Assembly (NCBI GenBank): GCA_023415515.1
Contig: JAEZKH010000204.1
Location: forward strand, 1-18,186
Length of the DNA stretch: 18,186 nucleotides
Direction of reading: 5' to 3'
Origin: Actinomycetes bacterium
GTDB taxonomy: Bacteria; Actinomycetota; Actinomycetes; Mycobacteriales; Mycobacteriaceae
Shown here: positions 4,789 through 10,608 of the stretch, in pieces
Numbering within the stretch: position 1 is the first letter of the stretch
Layout of the letters: every line of letters starts with the position of its first letter
The notes under the pieces: model-generated
Seen by the model: the letters and a program-made list of their open reading frames with translations, nothing else
What the model was told of the DNA's origin: nothing
Database searches by the model: none
Position numbers and translations under genes: made by a program

Positions 4789-5178
4789 ATGAAAACTTGT
4801 GCTCGATGCAAAACCACGAAGTCAAGAGACCAATTCAGCCGCTACAGGCGCAGCCCAGACGGGTTGCAGGGGTATTGCAAACCGTGCATGAAGGCGTACC
4901 TAAAGGCGCGATATGTGCCGACAGTAAACCCCAACCTTGGCATAACCACTTATGGGTCTGCACACACAAAGGTTCGCCGATTGCGTGGCGCTGCGAACCA
5001 ATTCGACTGTGTTGACGGCTGCGGTAGCCGGGCTATGCAGTGGTCCTACAACCACAGAGACCCCGACGAGAAGCAGTCACCCGAGGGTCCGTACTCCATA
5101 AACCCGGACTACTACGAACCGCGTTGTGTGAAGTGCCACAAAGCATATGACCGACGACGAGAGCTGGTGGCCGCATGA
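4789..5178 (+). CDS. HNH endonuclease with extra zinc knuckles
   Basis: A 129-residue protein. The N-terminal part has two CxxC pairs (C4-C7, C30-C33), a zinc ribbon. The C-terminal part is a treble-clef HNH domain: C74/C78, then Q-W-S-Y-N-H89, then N-P-D-Y-Y-E-P-R-C113-V-K-C116-H117-K-A-Y-D. HNH nucleases of this kind lie beside small terminase genes in HK97-type phages and support terminase cutting of cos DNA; capsid-forming satellites also carry an hnh-terS pair. The ATG has only a weak purine-rich site (GTAGAGAAAA). Its TGA overlaps the ATG of the next gene (ATGA at 5175). All metal and catalytic positions look intact. Confidence 0.87.
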   Translation: MKTCARCKTTKSRDQFSRYRRSPDGLQGYCKPCMKAYLKARYVPTVNPNLGITTYGSAHTKVRRLRGAANQFDCVDGCGSRAMQWSYNHRDPDEKQSPEGPYSINPDYYEPRCVKCHKAYDRRRELVAA

Positions 5179-5459
5179 GAACCCCCAAAGGACTACAAGC
5201 CAGCGGTAAGCGACTTTGGCGGTCGATCACTGCCGAGTTCGACCTAGAAAACGACCCCGATAAGGCCGAGATCCTCGCCCAAGCGTGCCGAGTGGCCGAT
5301 CAGATCGCAGAGCTGGACGAGGCCGCAGCCGAGGCCCCGCTGACGGTCAGGGGCAGCATGGGCCAGCCGGTTATCAGCCCGTTCATCGCTGAGGCCCGCG
5401 TGCAGCGGGCTCTGCTGGCTCAGCTCCTCGCCCGTCTCAACTTCGAGGAGGTTCAGTGA
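5175..5459 (+). CDS. Small terminase subunit, P27-like
   Basis: A 94-residue protein with the signature of P27-type small terminases (Terminase_4): an opening K-G-L-x-x-x-G-K-R-L-W-R-S-I, an acidic-helical middle (DKAEILAQACRVADQIAELD), and a conserved late G-x-x-V-I-S-P-F-I-A-E-A-R segment followed by an R-A-L-L-A-Q-L-L-A-R-L helix. It should recognise the element's own packaging site and redirect a helper large terminase. The immediate HNH neighbour supports the call. No large terminase follows; the next frames are tiny. Start is fixed by the ATGA overlap. Confidence 0.85.
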   Translation: MRTPKGLQASGKRLWRSITAEFDLENDPDKAEILAQACRVADQIAELDEAAAEAPLTVRGSMGQPVISPFIAEARVQRALLAQLLARLNFEEVQ

Positions 5460-5518
5460 TGAACCTCCTCCCAGAGCAGCAGACCAGCTCGGCTGGCTGC
5501 GTCGAGGAGGCCGCGTGA
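5459..5518 (+). CDS. Possible 19-residue coupled micro-ORF
   Basis: Begins in a TGATG overlap with the small terminase stop and ends in a GTGA overlap with the next gene, coding M-N-L-L-P-E-Q-Q-T-S-S-A-G-C-V-E-E-A-A. The only evidence is the exact chaining of stop and start codons; it may serve to carry ribosomes onward, or be the relic of a lost gene such as the large terminase that usually stands here. Confidence 0.35.
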   Translation: MNLLPEQQTSSAGCVEEAA

Positions 5519-5754
5519 GCAAGGCCGCTCGGAAAACTCGGAGGCGCAACCGGCTCTCAAGGCTGCCGAACCTCCCAAGGGAGCTTCGGACGTTCGATAG
5601 CCACCTGTACACGCAGGACGGAGACCCGACAGGTCTCCGCGACTACCTGGCCGTCCTCTCGGACGCTGTCCGCACCGACCAGCCCGTGGCGGTGATGAAC
5701 GCCGCTGGCCTCTGGGCAGCCGACTGGTACCGCCGGATGTTGGGAGCTGCCTGA
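5515..5754 (+). CDS. Small hypothetical packaging-cluster protein
   Basis: A 79-residue protein: a very basic N-terminus (K-A-A-R-K-T-R-R-R-N-R), a middle R-T-F-D-S-H-L-Y segment and a helical C-terminus with A-D-W-Y-R-R-M-L. Family not recognised. GTG 5515 follows GAGGAGG (5504-5510) at ideal distance. It stands where large terminase and portal genes would be in a complete phage, between small terminase and head-tail adaptor, so a head or packaging role is likely. Its stop overlaps the next start (TGATG at 5752-5756). Confidence 0.6.
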   Translation: MSKAARKTRRRNRLSRLPNLPRELRTFDSHLYTQDGDPTGLRDYLAVLSDAVRTDQPVAVMNAAGLWAADWYRRMLGAA

Positions 5755-5846
5755 TGCCGCGCCGGAATGGCCGACGCCCGAGCCACCAGTACCTGAACGT
5801 CAAGCAGCTTCGGAAGGAGCTGCTGCAGAGCAAGGAGAAACGATGA
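5754..5846 (+). CDS. 30-residue basic micro-protein
   Basis: M-P-R-R-N-G-R-R-P-S then a lysine/leucine helix (VKQLRKELLQSKEKR). It is joined by TGATG to the gene before and by ATGA to the adaptor gene after. Its length and basic helix are protein-like; function unknown. Confidence 0.5.
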   Translation: MPRRNGRRPSHQYLNVKQLRKELLQSKEKR

Positions 5847-6217
5847 CATACGCGCAGCCGTCAGATGTTTCGGCCCGGTCGGGCCGTGAGCTGTCCGACG
5901 AAGAGACCTCGCTGGTATCGACTCGGCTGGAAGATGCCGAGCGAATGATCCTCCGCAAGATCCCGGACCTGGCCGACAGAATCTCTGCCGGTGACATCGC
6001 AGAGGCCGATGTCGTCCAGGTCGAGGCCGAGGCCGTGCTGAGGCTGGTCCGCAACCCCGAGGGCTACCACTCGGAGCAGGACGGTACGTACGGCTACACC
6101 TTCAGCCGGGACCTGGCCAGCGGCAGGCTGGAGATCACCCGCGAGGAGTGGGAGATCCTCGGCCTGCGTACTGGCCGTGTGCTCCAGCTCGTCCCGAACG
6201 TCGCGAGGTGCGCCTAA
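5843..6217 (+). CDS. Head-tail adaptor (gp19/gp15-like connector)
   Basis: A 124-residue protein resembling the phage Gp19/Gp15/Gp42 head-tail connector family: an opening Y-A-Q-P-S-D-V, a long acidic helix with D-A-E-R-M-I-L-R-K-I-P-D-L, a second helix (VVQVEAEAVLRLVRNPEGYH) and a late G-T-Y-G-Y-T-F-S segment followed by I-T-x-E-E-W-x-x-L-G. Such adaptors bind the portal ring and start the connector. The element has no visible portal gene, so this protein would have to engage a helper portal. ATGA overlap sets the start; AAGGAG at 5831-5836 is the ribosome site. Confidence 0.8.
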   Translation: MTYAQPSDVSARSGRELSDEETSLVSTRLEDAERMILRKIPDLADRISAGDIAEADVVQVEAEAVLRLVRNPEGYHSEQDGTYGYTFSRDLASGRLEITREEWEILGLRTGRVLQLVPNVARCA

Positions 6218-6552
6218 TGAGTCTCCTGCACAGAGGGACCGAGGTTGTCACGGTTTTCCCCGAGGAGGTCGCGACCGACGCCGATGGCAACATCCGCACC
6301 CGCCCGTCCGCTACCGGCATCGTGTGCAAGGCCGTCGTCCAACCGATGGGGACGCCTACCGAGGACCAGGACACAGGTTTCCGGACCCAGACGAAGTACC
6401 GTCTGCGGCTGGTGAACTGGCCTGGAGAGATACTTGGTGCTCAGTCACAGGTGGAGTGGAACGGCAAGCGGTACAGCATCGACGGAGAGCCACGTATTTA
6501 CAACGGATCTAGACGTACAGCTCACGTCGACTACGTGTTGGTAAGGGCTTAG
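6217..6552 (+). CDS. Head closure or head-tail stopper protein
   Basis: A 111-residue, beta-rich protein following the adaptor in a TAATG overlap. Segments such as T-K-Y-R-L-R-L-V-N-W-P-G, Q-V-E-W-N-G-K-R-Y-S-I-D-G-E-P and the final H-V-D-Y-V-L-V-R-A are typical of phage head-closure or stopper proteins (small beta barrels of the SPP1 gp16 or HK97 gp10 class). It would seal the filled head and dock a helper tail. Known order adaptor then stopper supports the assignment; the sequence call alone is moderate. It is the last gene of the overlapping packaging cluster, which runs without gaps from 4789. Confidence 0.7.
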   Translation: MSLLHRGTEVVTVFPEEVATDADGNIRTRPSATGIVCKAVVQPMGTPTEDQDTGFRTQTKYRLRLVNWPGEILGAQSQVEWNGKRYSIDGEPRIYNGSRRTAHVDYVLVRA

Positions 6553-6593
6553 CTCCGCTCATAAATTCGTCGCCGATGCCCGCAGTCGGTTGA

Positions 6594-6599
6594 TACGGT
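6594..6599 (+). promoter_or_regulatory. Candidate -10 box, TACGGT, for a leaderless transcript
   Basis: TACGGT fits the mycobacterial TANNNT -10 pattern and lies 7 nt before ATG 6607, so transcription would begin at or beside the start codon. No Shine-Dalgarno sequence is visible. A -35 box is not obvious. Confidence 0.35.
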
Positions 6600-6606
6600 C
6601 GTGGTC

Positions 6607-7032
6607 ATGGCGCTTACCGAGGAGCAGAGATCAGAGCTGGTCGACAACCAATTTGTTTTCGACGGTTCTGCCGCCGGTGCTGAGTATGTCCGTCACCTGC
6701 CCTGTGATACCGGTATCTATCTCGGCGACAATCCAGTGAGTATCGAGAAGGCGCTCGCACACCTTCCTGAATGCCCTAACCCGGATGGCCCCGCCGACAC
6801 CTTCCGTGGGCAGCGTCCCTGGCCAGAGGGGACGCCCGGCAACGAGGCGAAGAAAGAGGAGTGGTTGTCACGGATCAAAGAAGATCCCCGAGCCACCGAC
6901 GCCGACTACAACGCCGCCGTGTCCATTCTGGTGGACCCAATGATTCCCACCGACCAGTCAGACGTCGACCACCTCAAAGAGCTGGGATACGTGATCGAGT
7001 CAGATGGCCTCCCAGTAGCTAAGGACTGGTAG
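6607..7032 (+). CDS. Terminal cargo-like hypothetical protein
   Basis: A 141-residue acidic protein (143 if GTG 6601 is used): MALTEEQRSELVDNQFVFDG and onward, with H-L-P-C and H-L-P-E-C-P segments about 30 residues apart and no membrane segment. Family not recognised. It has no ribosome-binding site but a plausible -10 directly upstream, suggesting independent, leaderless expression, unlike the coupled cluster before it. It is the last gene before the chromosome junction; in satellites this spot often holds cargo such as anti-phage or host-benefit genes, so it is a candidate for such a role by position only. Confidence 0.6.
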   Translation: MALTEEQRSELVDNQFVFDGSAAGAEYVRHLPCDTGIYLGDNPVSIEKALAHLPECPNPDGPADTFRGQRPWPEGTPGNEAKKEEWLSRIKEDPRATDADYNAAVSILVDPMIPTDQSDVDHLKELGYVIESDGLPVAKDW

Positions 7033-7051
7033 TTCAGAGCTGTAAAGCTAG

Positions 7052-7070
7052 ACAATCGAATATGCCATCG
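7052..7070 (+). other. Right attachment junction (attR) in the pilin gene
   Basis: The host DUF4244 frame can be read rightward from ACAATCGAATATGCC (T-I-E-Y-A), with a TAG at 7049-7051 immediately before. The family normally continues upstream through S-T-V-E-Y-A-I-G, so crossover lies within about 7052-7068. The 11-mer at 7058-7068 is the likely core. A short core in a protein gene fits a serine integrase, not seen here. Confidence 0.65.
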
Positions 7071-7183
7071 GCACCATCGCGGCCGCCGCTTTCGGTGCGA
7101 TTCTGTACACGGTCGTCACCGGCGACTCGATCGTCACCGCTCTGACGAACATCATCAACAGGGCGCTGAACACCAACGTCTGA
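7052..7183 (+). pseudogene. DUF4244 Flp-type pilin, 3' fragment cut by the element
   Basis: About 43 codons remain: E-Y-A-I-G-T-I-A-A-A-A-F-G-A-I-L-Y then T-V-V-T-G-D-S-I-V and a final N-R-A-L-N-T-N-V. This is the hydrophobic and C-terminal part of the small actinobacterial Tad-locus pilin (Rv3656c type, usually about 60-70 residues). The N-terminal signal and cleavage region is missing and should sit at the other end of the element, outside the window. The insertion therefore disrupts the structural pilin unless the element excises. The TadE-like genes directly downstream depended on the same operon. Confidence 0.85.
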
Positions 7184-7509
7184 CCGATGACCGTGGCGCG
7201 GTCACCGTCGAGGCGGCATTCGCCATCGCCGCCCTCGTGGCGGTCCTGGTGTTGTGTATGGCCGGGCTCACCGCGATGTCGATGCAGGTGCGTTCCATCG
7301 ACGCCGCGAGGGAGGCGGCCCGTCTCGCCGCGCGCGGCGACAACGAGATTGCGGCTCAGACGGCCCGCACGATCGCGCCCGTCGACGCAGGCGTCGACAT
7401 CCGCCGCGACGGCGATGTGGTGGTCGCGACCGTCACAACTCGTTCGATCATGCTGCCCGGCATCGTCATACGGGCGAGCGCGGTGGCGGCGACCGAACCG
7501 ACTGCGTGA
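7180..7509 (+). CDS. TadE-like minor pilin (Rv3655c type)
   Basis: The frame reads T-D-D-R-G-A-V-T-V-E-A-A-F-A-I-A-A-L-V, the standard class III signal and hydrophobic helix of TadE-family pseudopilins, then R-S-I-D-A-A-R-E-A-A-R and a short periplasmic domain, about 109 residues. It belongs to the Tad/Flp pilus system and is membrane-anchored before prepilin processing. No ATG, GTG or TTG lies near the expected start: CTG 7180-7182, overlapping the pilin TGA as CTGA, is the best-placed codon. An ATG at 7187 is in another frame. The next usable in-frame ATG (7258) would cut into the hydrophobic helix. Confidence 0.8.
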   Translation: MTDDRGAVTVEAAFAIAALVAVLVLCMAGLTAMSMQVRSIDAAREAARLAARGDNEIAAQTARTIAPVDAGVDIRRDGDVVVATVTTRSIMLPGIVIRASAVAATEPTA

Positions 7510-7816
7510 CGAACGCGGGTCAGCGACGCTGATAGCGGCCGTGCTGATGGTGGTGCTGCTCGCGTTCACCATCGGCGGCGTTCACCTCGGATCAGCGGTC
7601 ATCGCCCGCCACCGGGCGCAGGCGGCCGCCGATCTGGCCGCCCTGGCGGCCGCGACGCATCTGGCGGACGGGAAGGTCGCGGCGTGCGGGTGGGCGTCGC
7701 TGATCGCTCAGACGATGGGTGTCGTCGTCGTCGACTGCGCCATCGCCGACCTCGATGTCGTGATCACCGTGCGAGCCGGGAAGGCACAGGCAGGCGCGCG
7801 GGCTGGTCCGAGTTGA
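7502..7816 (+). CDS. TadE-like protein of helicase/secretion neighbourhood (Rv3654c type)
   Basis: About 104 residues beginning R-D-E-R-G-S-A-T-L-I-A-A-V, then a hydrophobic helix and the conserved A-R-H-R-A-Q-A-A-A-D-L-A-A-L-A-A-A segment found in the TadE/TadG-like protein that accompanies the DECH-box helicase in actinobacteria. One cysteine pair (in A-A-C-G-W and V-D-C-A) may form a disulfide. The expected start has only CTG (7502-7504), overlapping the end of the previous gene; the in-frame ATG at 7415 would add about 29 unlikely residues. Last gene of the Tad operon. Role: minor pilus component, by family. Confidence 0.75.
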   Translation: MRDERGSATLIAAVLMVVLLAFTIGGVHLGSAVIARHRAQAAADLAALAAATHLADGKVAACGWASLIAQTMGVVVVDCAIADLDVVITVRAGKAQAGARAGPS

Positions 7817-7893
7817 CAGGGCCTGTCCGCGTCGGGTGTGGACAACTGGTCAGGGTCGCACCCGCTCGATCGTCAGCCTGATATGACTGAGCG

Positions 7894-9138
7894 ATGGCAA
7901 GTCCTGCCGTTGCACCGACGGCGTTCCGGTATCCGGGCTTGACCGGCAGGCGCGCCAGACTCCGGCGGCTGGTCACGCTACTCGGTGTCGACCCGATGCC
8001 GTCCGACGCCGTCGCGAGGGCGTTCATCGACGGGCTCAACGAAGGCGACCCCGTCGCCGAGCGGTTCGTCGCCGAGACGTACCACGGCGAGCTCGGTGCC
8101 AAGCGGGCGCGCGACCTGGTCGAGAGGGCACAGCGCGACGGTATCGACAAGGTCCCGGAGGCGCCCCCATCGATGCGCGCTCTGTTCGAGGAGTTCGAGC
8201 AGGTGCCTCGGTGGGTCGATCCGGAACTGGTGGAGGAGGGTGCCGCAGTCTGGCGCCGCTGGGCGTACGCGCTTGGCGCGCTCGGCAACGCAGGCACCAA
8301 CGACACCTATACCGAGGGCTGGCTGGCGGTACCGCTGTCGCTGTCAGGTGGTTACGCGGGCCGGCGGGCGCTGCATCGCTATCTGGAGACGTCGCGGTGG
8401 TGGATCGAGGTCTGTCGACCCGGTGCGATCCTCACGCCGGGATCGCTGGGGCGCAACATCTCTCTGCATGTCCGGATCATGCACGTCAGTGTCCGCGACA
8501 GGGTGCGCGAGCATCCAGAGTGGGACGCCGCTCGCTGGGGCTTGCCGATCAGTCAGTCCGCCATGCTGTTGACCCTGCTCGGCGGAAGCGTCGCTCCCGC
8601 GCTCGGCCTGTTCCTTCTCGGGTATCTCACCTCACCGCGCGAGATGCGGGCCGTGCTGCACTTCAACCGCTACTGCGGCCACCTCGTGGGCGTGCGCTGC
8701 GACGGCTACTTTCCCGAGAGCGTCGCCGACGCGTGGCGCATTCTGTTCATGGCCGACGCGGCACGCAGCTACGACAGCGCCGGCAACGGCACCGAACTCG
8801 TGGAATCGTTCGTTCCGGCGTTCGCGCCCGCGCAGGCGCACCGCGGCCTCGCGCGCCTGCGCGCCGAGTATCACTACCGGGTGCAGGCAGGCTATCTCGG
8901 CTTGTACATGCTGCCGTGGAACCGCCGCAGATACCGGCTGCCGTCGGCGATTCCGGGAATCATGTTGCTGCTGCTGCGATCTCCACTGATTGTGTTGATC
9001 GAGATACTGCGGCGCGCATCGACGACCGTTGACCGCACCTGGCAGCGGGCCAACGTGAAAAGGTGGGAGGCCTGGCTGGAATGGCAGGCTGCCGGAAAGT
9101 CGGCGGCGTTCGAAGCCGGTGTGCCGCTTCGGCGCTGA
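7894..9138 (+). CDS. Oxygenase MpaB family protein (DUF2236)
   Basis: A 414-residue all-helical protein of the MpaB/latex-clearing-protein superfamily, which bind heme and cleave or oxidise hydrophobic substrates. The key pattern is present: R162-Y-L-E-T166 (the R-x3-T motif of Lcp), followed by S-L-H192-V-R-I-M-H197, one of which would be the proximal heme histidine. Later G-L-P-I-S-Q-S-A and F-N-R-Y-C-G-H-L segments are family-typical. A hydrophobic stretch near the C-terminus (about 351-370, I-P-G-I-M-L-L-L-L-R) may contact the membrane. Substrate unknown. It occupies the position of the PE/PGRS genes in M. tuberculosis, so it is lineage-specific here. Confidence 0.85.
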   Translation: MASPAVAPTAFRYPGLTGRRARLRRLVTLLGVDPMPSDAVARAFIDGLNEGDPVAERFVAETYHGELGAKRARDLVERAQRDGIDKVPEAPPSMRALFEEFEQVPRWVDPELVEEGAAVWRRWAYALGALGNAGTNDTYTEGWLAVPLSLSGGYAGRRALHRYLETSRWWIEVCRPGAILTPGSLGRNISLHVRIMHVSVRDRVREHPEWDAARWGLPISQSAMLLTLLGGSVAPALGLFLLGYLTSPREMRAVLHFNRYCGHLVGVRCDGYFPESVADAWRILFMADAARSYDSAGNGTELVESFVPAFAPAQAHRGLARLRAEYHYRVQAGYLGLYMLPWNRRRYRLPSAIPGIMLLLLRSPLIVLIEILRRASTTVDRTWQRANVKRWEAWLEWQAAGKSAAFEAGVPLRR

Positions 9139-9224
9139 CGGCGACCGACGAACCGCCGGACACTTCGACCCGTCCACTGCGAATGGCGGCCATGAGCCAT
9201 AGCACAGGCGGCCCGCGCAACTGC

Positions 9225-9818
9225 CTAGTCATCAGCCTTCTTCGGCTTGTCCTTCTTGCGCTTCTTGACCTTTCGCGGTTTCGACTCCGCGCTGCCGTCG
9301 ATGTCGTCTTCTTCGGCGAACTCCACCACGTCCAGCTCCGCCTCGGTCGGTAGCCGAAATGTCATCAAGGCGGCGTGGGTGTCAGGCTCCAACTCGATCC
9401 GGTTGGCGGTCAAGTGCACCGGTGTCCATCCGCTGTCATTGTCGCGTAGTCGCAACACACCGCTGGTGGACCCGTTCGCGAACTCCAGTGTCATGCGCGC
9501 CATGTGGATCGCGTCGGCTGGGTGGACCGACTGTCGGCCTGTCTCTCTCGCGTGCCAGTCGAAGAACGGCGCCGGATCGTCGAGCCACTTCAGCAGTGTC
9601 CAGTGAACCGGATCGACCAGTGCGCGGTGCTCACCCGGTTGTCCGAGGCCCTCGACGATCTGTTCCGCGAGGTGAACGGGGGGCAGCGACGGGCCTTCCG
9701 GTTCGGCGCGCCAGTTCATCGCGCGGCAGATGAGCCGCTCGCTGCCGTCGTCTGCTGTCTCCTGGTTCGCACGGGCGACGAAGCCGACCGAGATGGTTTC
9801 ACCCTTGTGGTCGGTCAC
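9225..9818 (-). CDS. C-terminal half of the Rv3651-like gene
   Basis: 197 residues from a GTG at 9818 directly after the TAG, in the same frame (M-T-D-H-K-G-E-T-I-S-V-G-F-V-A). No Shine-Dalgarno lies upstream of the GTG, so independent translation is doubtful. The end is acidic (D-V-V-E-F-A-E-E-D-D-I-D-G) then strongly basic. Confidence 0.45.
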   Translation of the reverse strand: MTDHKGETISVGFVARANQETADDGSERLICRAMNWRAEPEGPSLPPVHLAEQIVEGLGQPGEHRALVDPVHWTLLKWLDDPAPFFDWHARETGRQSVHPADAIHMARMTLEFANGSTSGVLRLRDNDSGWTPVHLTANRIELEPDTHAALMTFRLPTEAELDVVEFAEEDDIDGSAESKPRKVKKRKKDKPKKADD

Positions 9819-9821
9819 GGT

Positions 9822-10328
9822 CTAGGTGTTGCACATCTTCATCCCTGGTTCGGCCTTGATCGTCATTGACAGCACCGTGGTCTCGTTGGCGGTCAAGGCG
9901 CGCATCGGCAGGTCCTCGGCGAACGTCCGGCCGTGGGTGACCTCGGTGGCGGGGTCCCTGCCGCTGTTGTAGATCGACTCGGGTGTGTCGGTGGCCACGC
10001 CGGCGGTGAGGTCCCACATCAGCGGTCCCGGGATGACGCGCTCCGGAGGCTCCATGTCGAGCGACCCGATCCAGATGTGGACGCCGTGCACCCGTCCGTC
10101 GGACATCACCACGGGCTCAGTACGGATTACGCGGTCGTTCCTCGGCGTGATGGTGCTCATCGGCTCCGCGGAACGGACGGTGTCGGATATCGCCGTCTGA
10201 ATCGCCATCAGGTCAGGACTTCGTCGCAGAAAGACGCTGATCGGAACGAGGTTCTTGGTGTGACGCCCATCGGCGACGACGACCGGCTCGCTGCCAAGCG
10301 TCTCCACGAGGAGCCAGTCGTGGCTCAT
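9822..10328 (-). CDS. N-terminal half of the Rv3651-like gene
   Basis: 168 residues (MSHDWLLVETLGSEPVVVAD and onward) ending M-K-M-C-N-T then TAG. It covers the first PAS-like domain and part of the next. If the stop is real and not suppressed, this is the only part with a normal start. Confidence 0.55.
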   Translation of the reverse strand: MSHDWLLVETLGSEPVVVADGRHTKNLVPISVFLRRSPDLMAIQTAISDTVRSAEPMSTITPRNDRVIRTEPVVMSDGRVHGVHIWIGSLDMEPPERVIPGPLMWDLTAGVATDTPESIYNSGRDPATEVTHGRTFAEDLPMRALTANETTVLSMTIKAEPGMKMCNT

Positions 10329-10608
10329 TGCCCAGATTTTACCGGGCTGTGCATATCGGCACTGGCAGGTAGCGGATGCTACGAAATCCGAAGCAGCATG
10401 GTATATACCAGCTTTTTACGGCGCCGAAAATTGTGTGCGAGATTTGCGAGTGGCGCTGCGACAAGGTAATTTACGTCTACGCCTAAGCAGCAGGGCAGAA
10501 TACGGAATGCGTTGTAGTCCGTGTCGTCTCAACTGTCAGGCGCTCGGCGTGCCCGATCCGGCACCGTCGATTGCTGGTCCACGGGGGCGGCCGTCGAGGG
10601 GTCGGCCG
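10329..10608. other. Intergenic region upstream of the Rv3651-like gene
   Basis: No gene seen in 280 bases. The part from 10380 to 10500 is AT-richer than the surroundings and holds a perfect 12-bp palindrome, TGGTATATACCA (10399-10410), a possible operator or core promoter for the minus-strand gene beginning at 10328. M. tuberculosis has a PE gene (PE33) here; it is absent. Confidence 0.5.

Larger units (their letters stand above)
1..7057. mobile_element. Integrated phage-satellite-like element (right part; left end outside window)
   Basis: Seen: phage genes (scaffold, major capsid, HNH, small terminase, head-tail adaptor, head closure) lie directly against the truncated 3' end of a chromosomal DUF4244 pilin gene, and GC is visibly lower than in the flanking host genes. 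No large terminase, portal, protease, tail or lysis gene is present in the 7 kb shown, and no integrase is visible. Known: capsid-forming satellites and the M. tuberculosis elements phiRv1/phiRv2 carry capsid and small terminase genes but depend on a helper phage for the rest. Inference: this is a helper-dependent satellite, with integrase and attL to the left of the window. A decayed prophage is the alternative; the intact, overlapping small genes argue against heavy decay. Confidence 0.75.
9225..10328 (-). pseudogene. Rv3651-like sensor-domain protein, split by an in-frame TAG
   Basis: On the minus strand one frame runs from ATG 10328 to the stop at 9225-9227, interrupted only by TAG at 9824-9822. 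Together it codes about 367 residues, near the 345 of Rv3651, and position next to the helicase matches Rv3651. The M. tuberculosis protein has been described as a triple sensor-domain (PAS/GAF-like) protein; ligand unknown. Both halves keep protein-like composition, and the C-terminus is Lys-rich (K-V-K-K-R-K-K-D-K-P-K-K). The nonsense codon follows M-K-M-C-N-T. It could be a recent mutation, an assembly or sequencing error, or read-through. Confidence 0.75.

Noticed and set aside
1..7057. tRNA or tmRNA as integration target
   Set aside because: No cloverleaf or tRNA 3' end is seen at the junction; the host fragment is clearly the pilin coding sequence.
7187..7816. 209-residue frame starting at a good ATG
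   Set aside because: Most of it is an Arg/Ser-rich shadow of the first TadE-like gene; only the part after about 7502 is a real gene.
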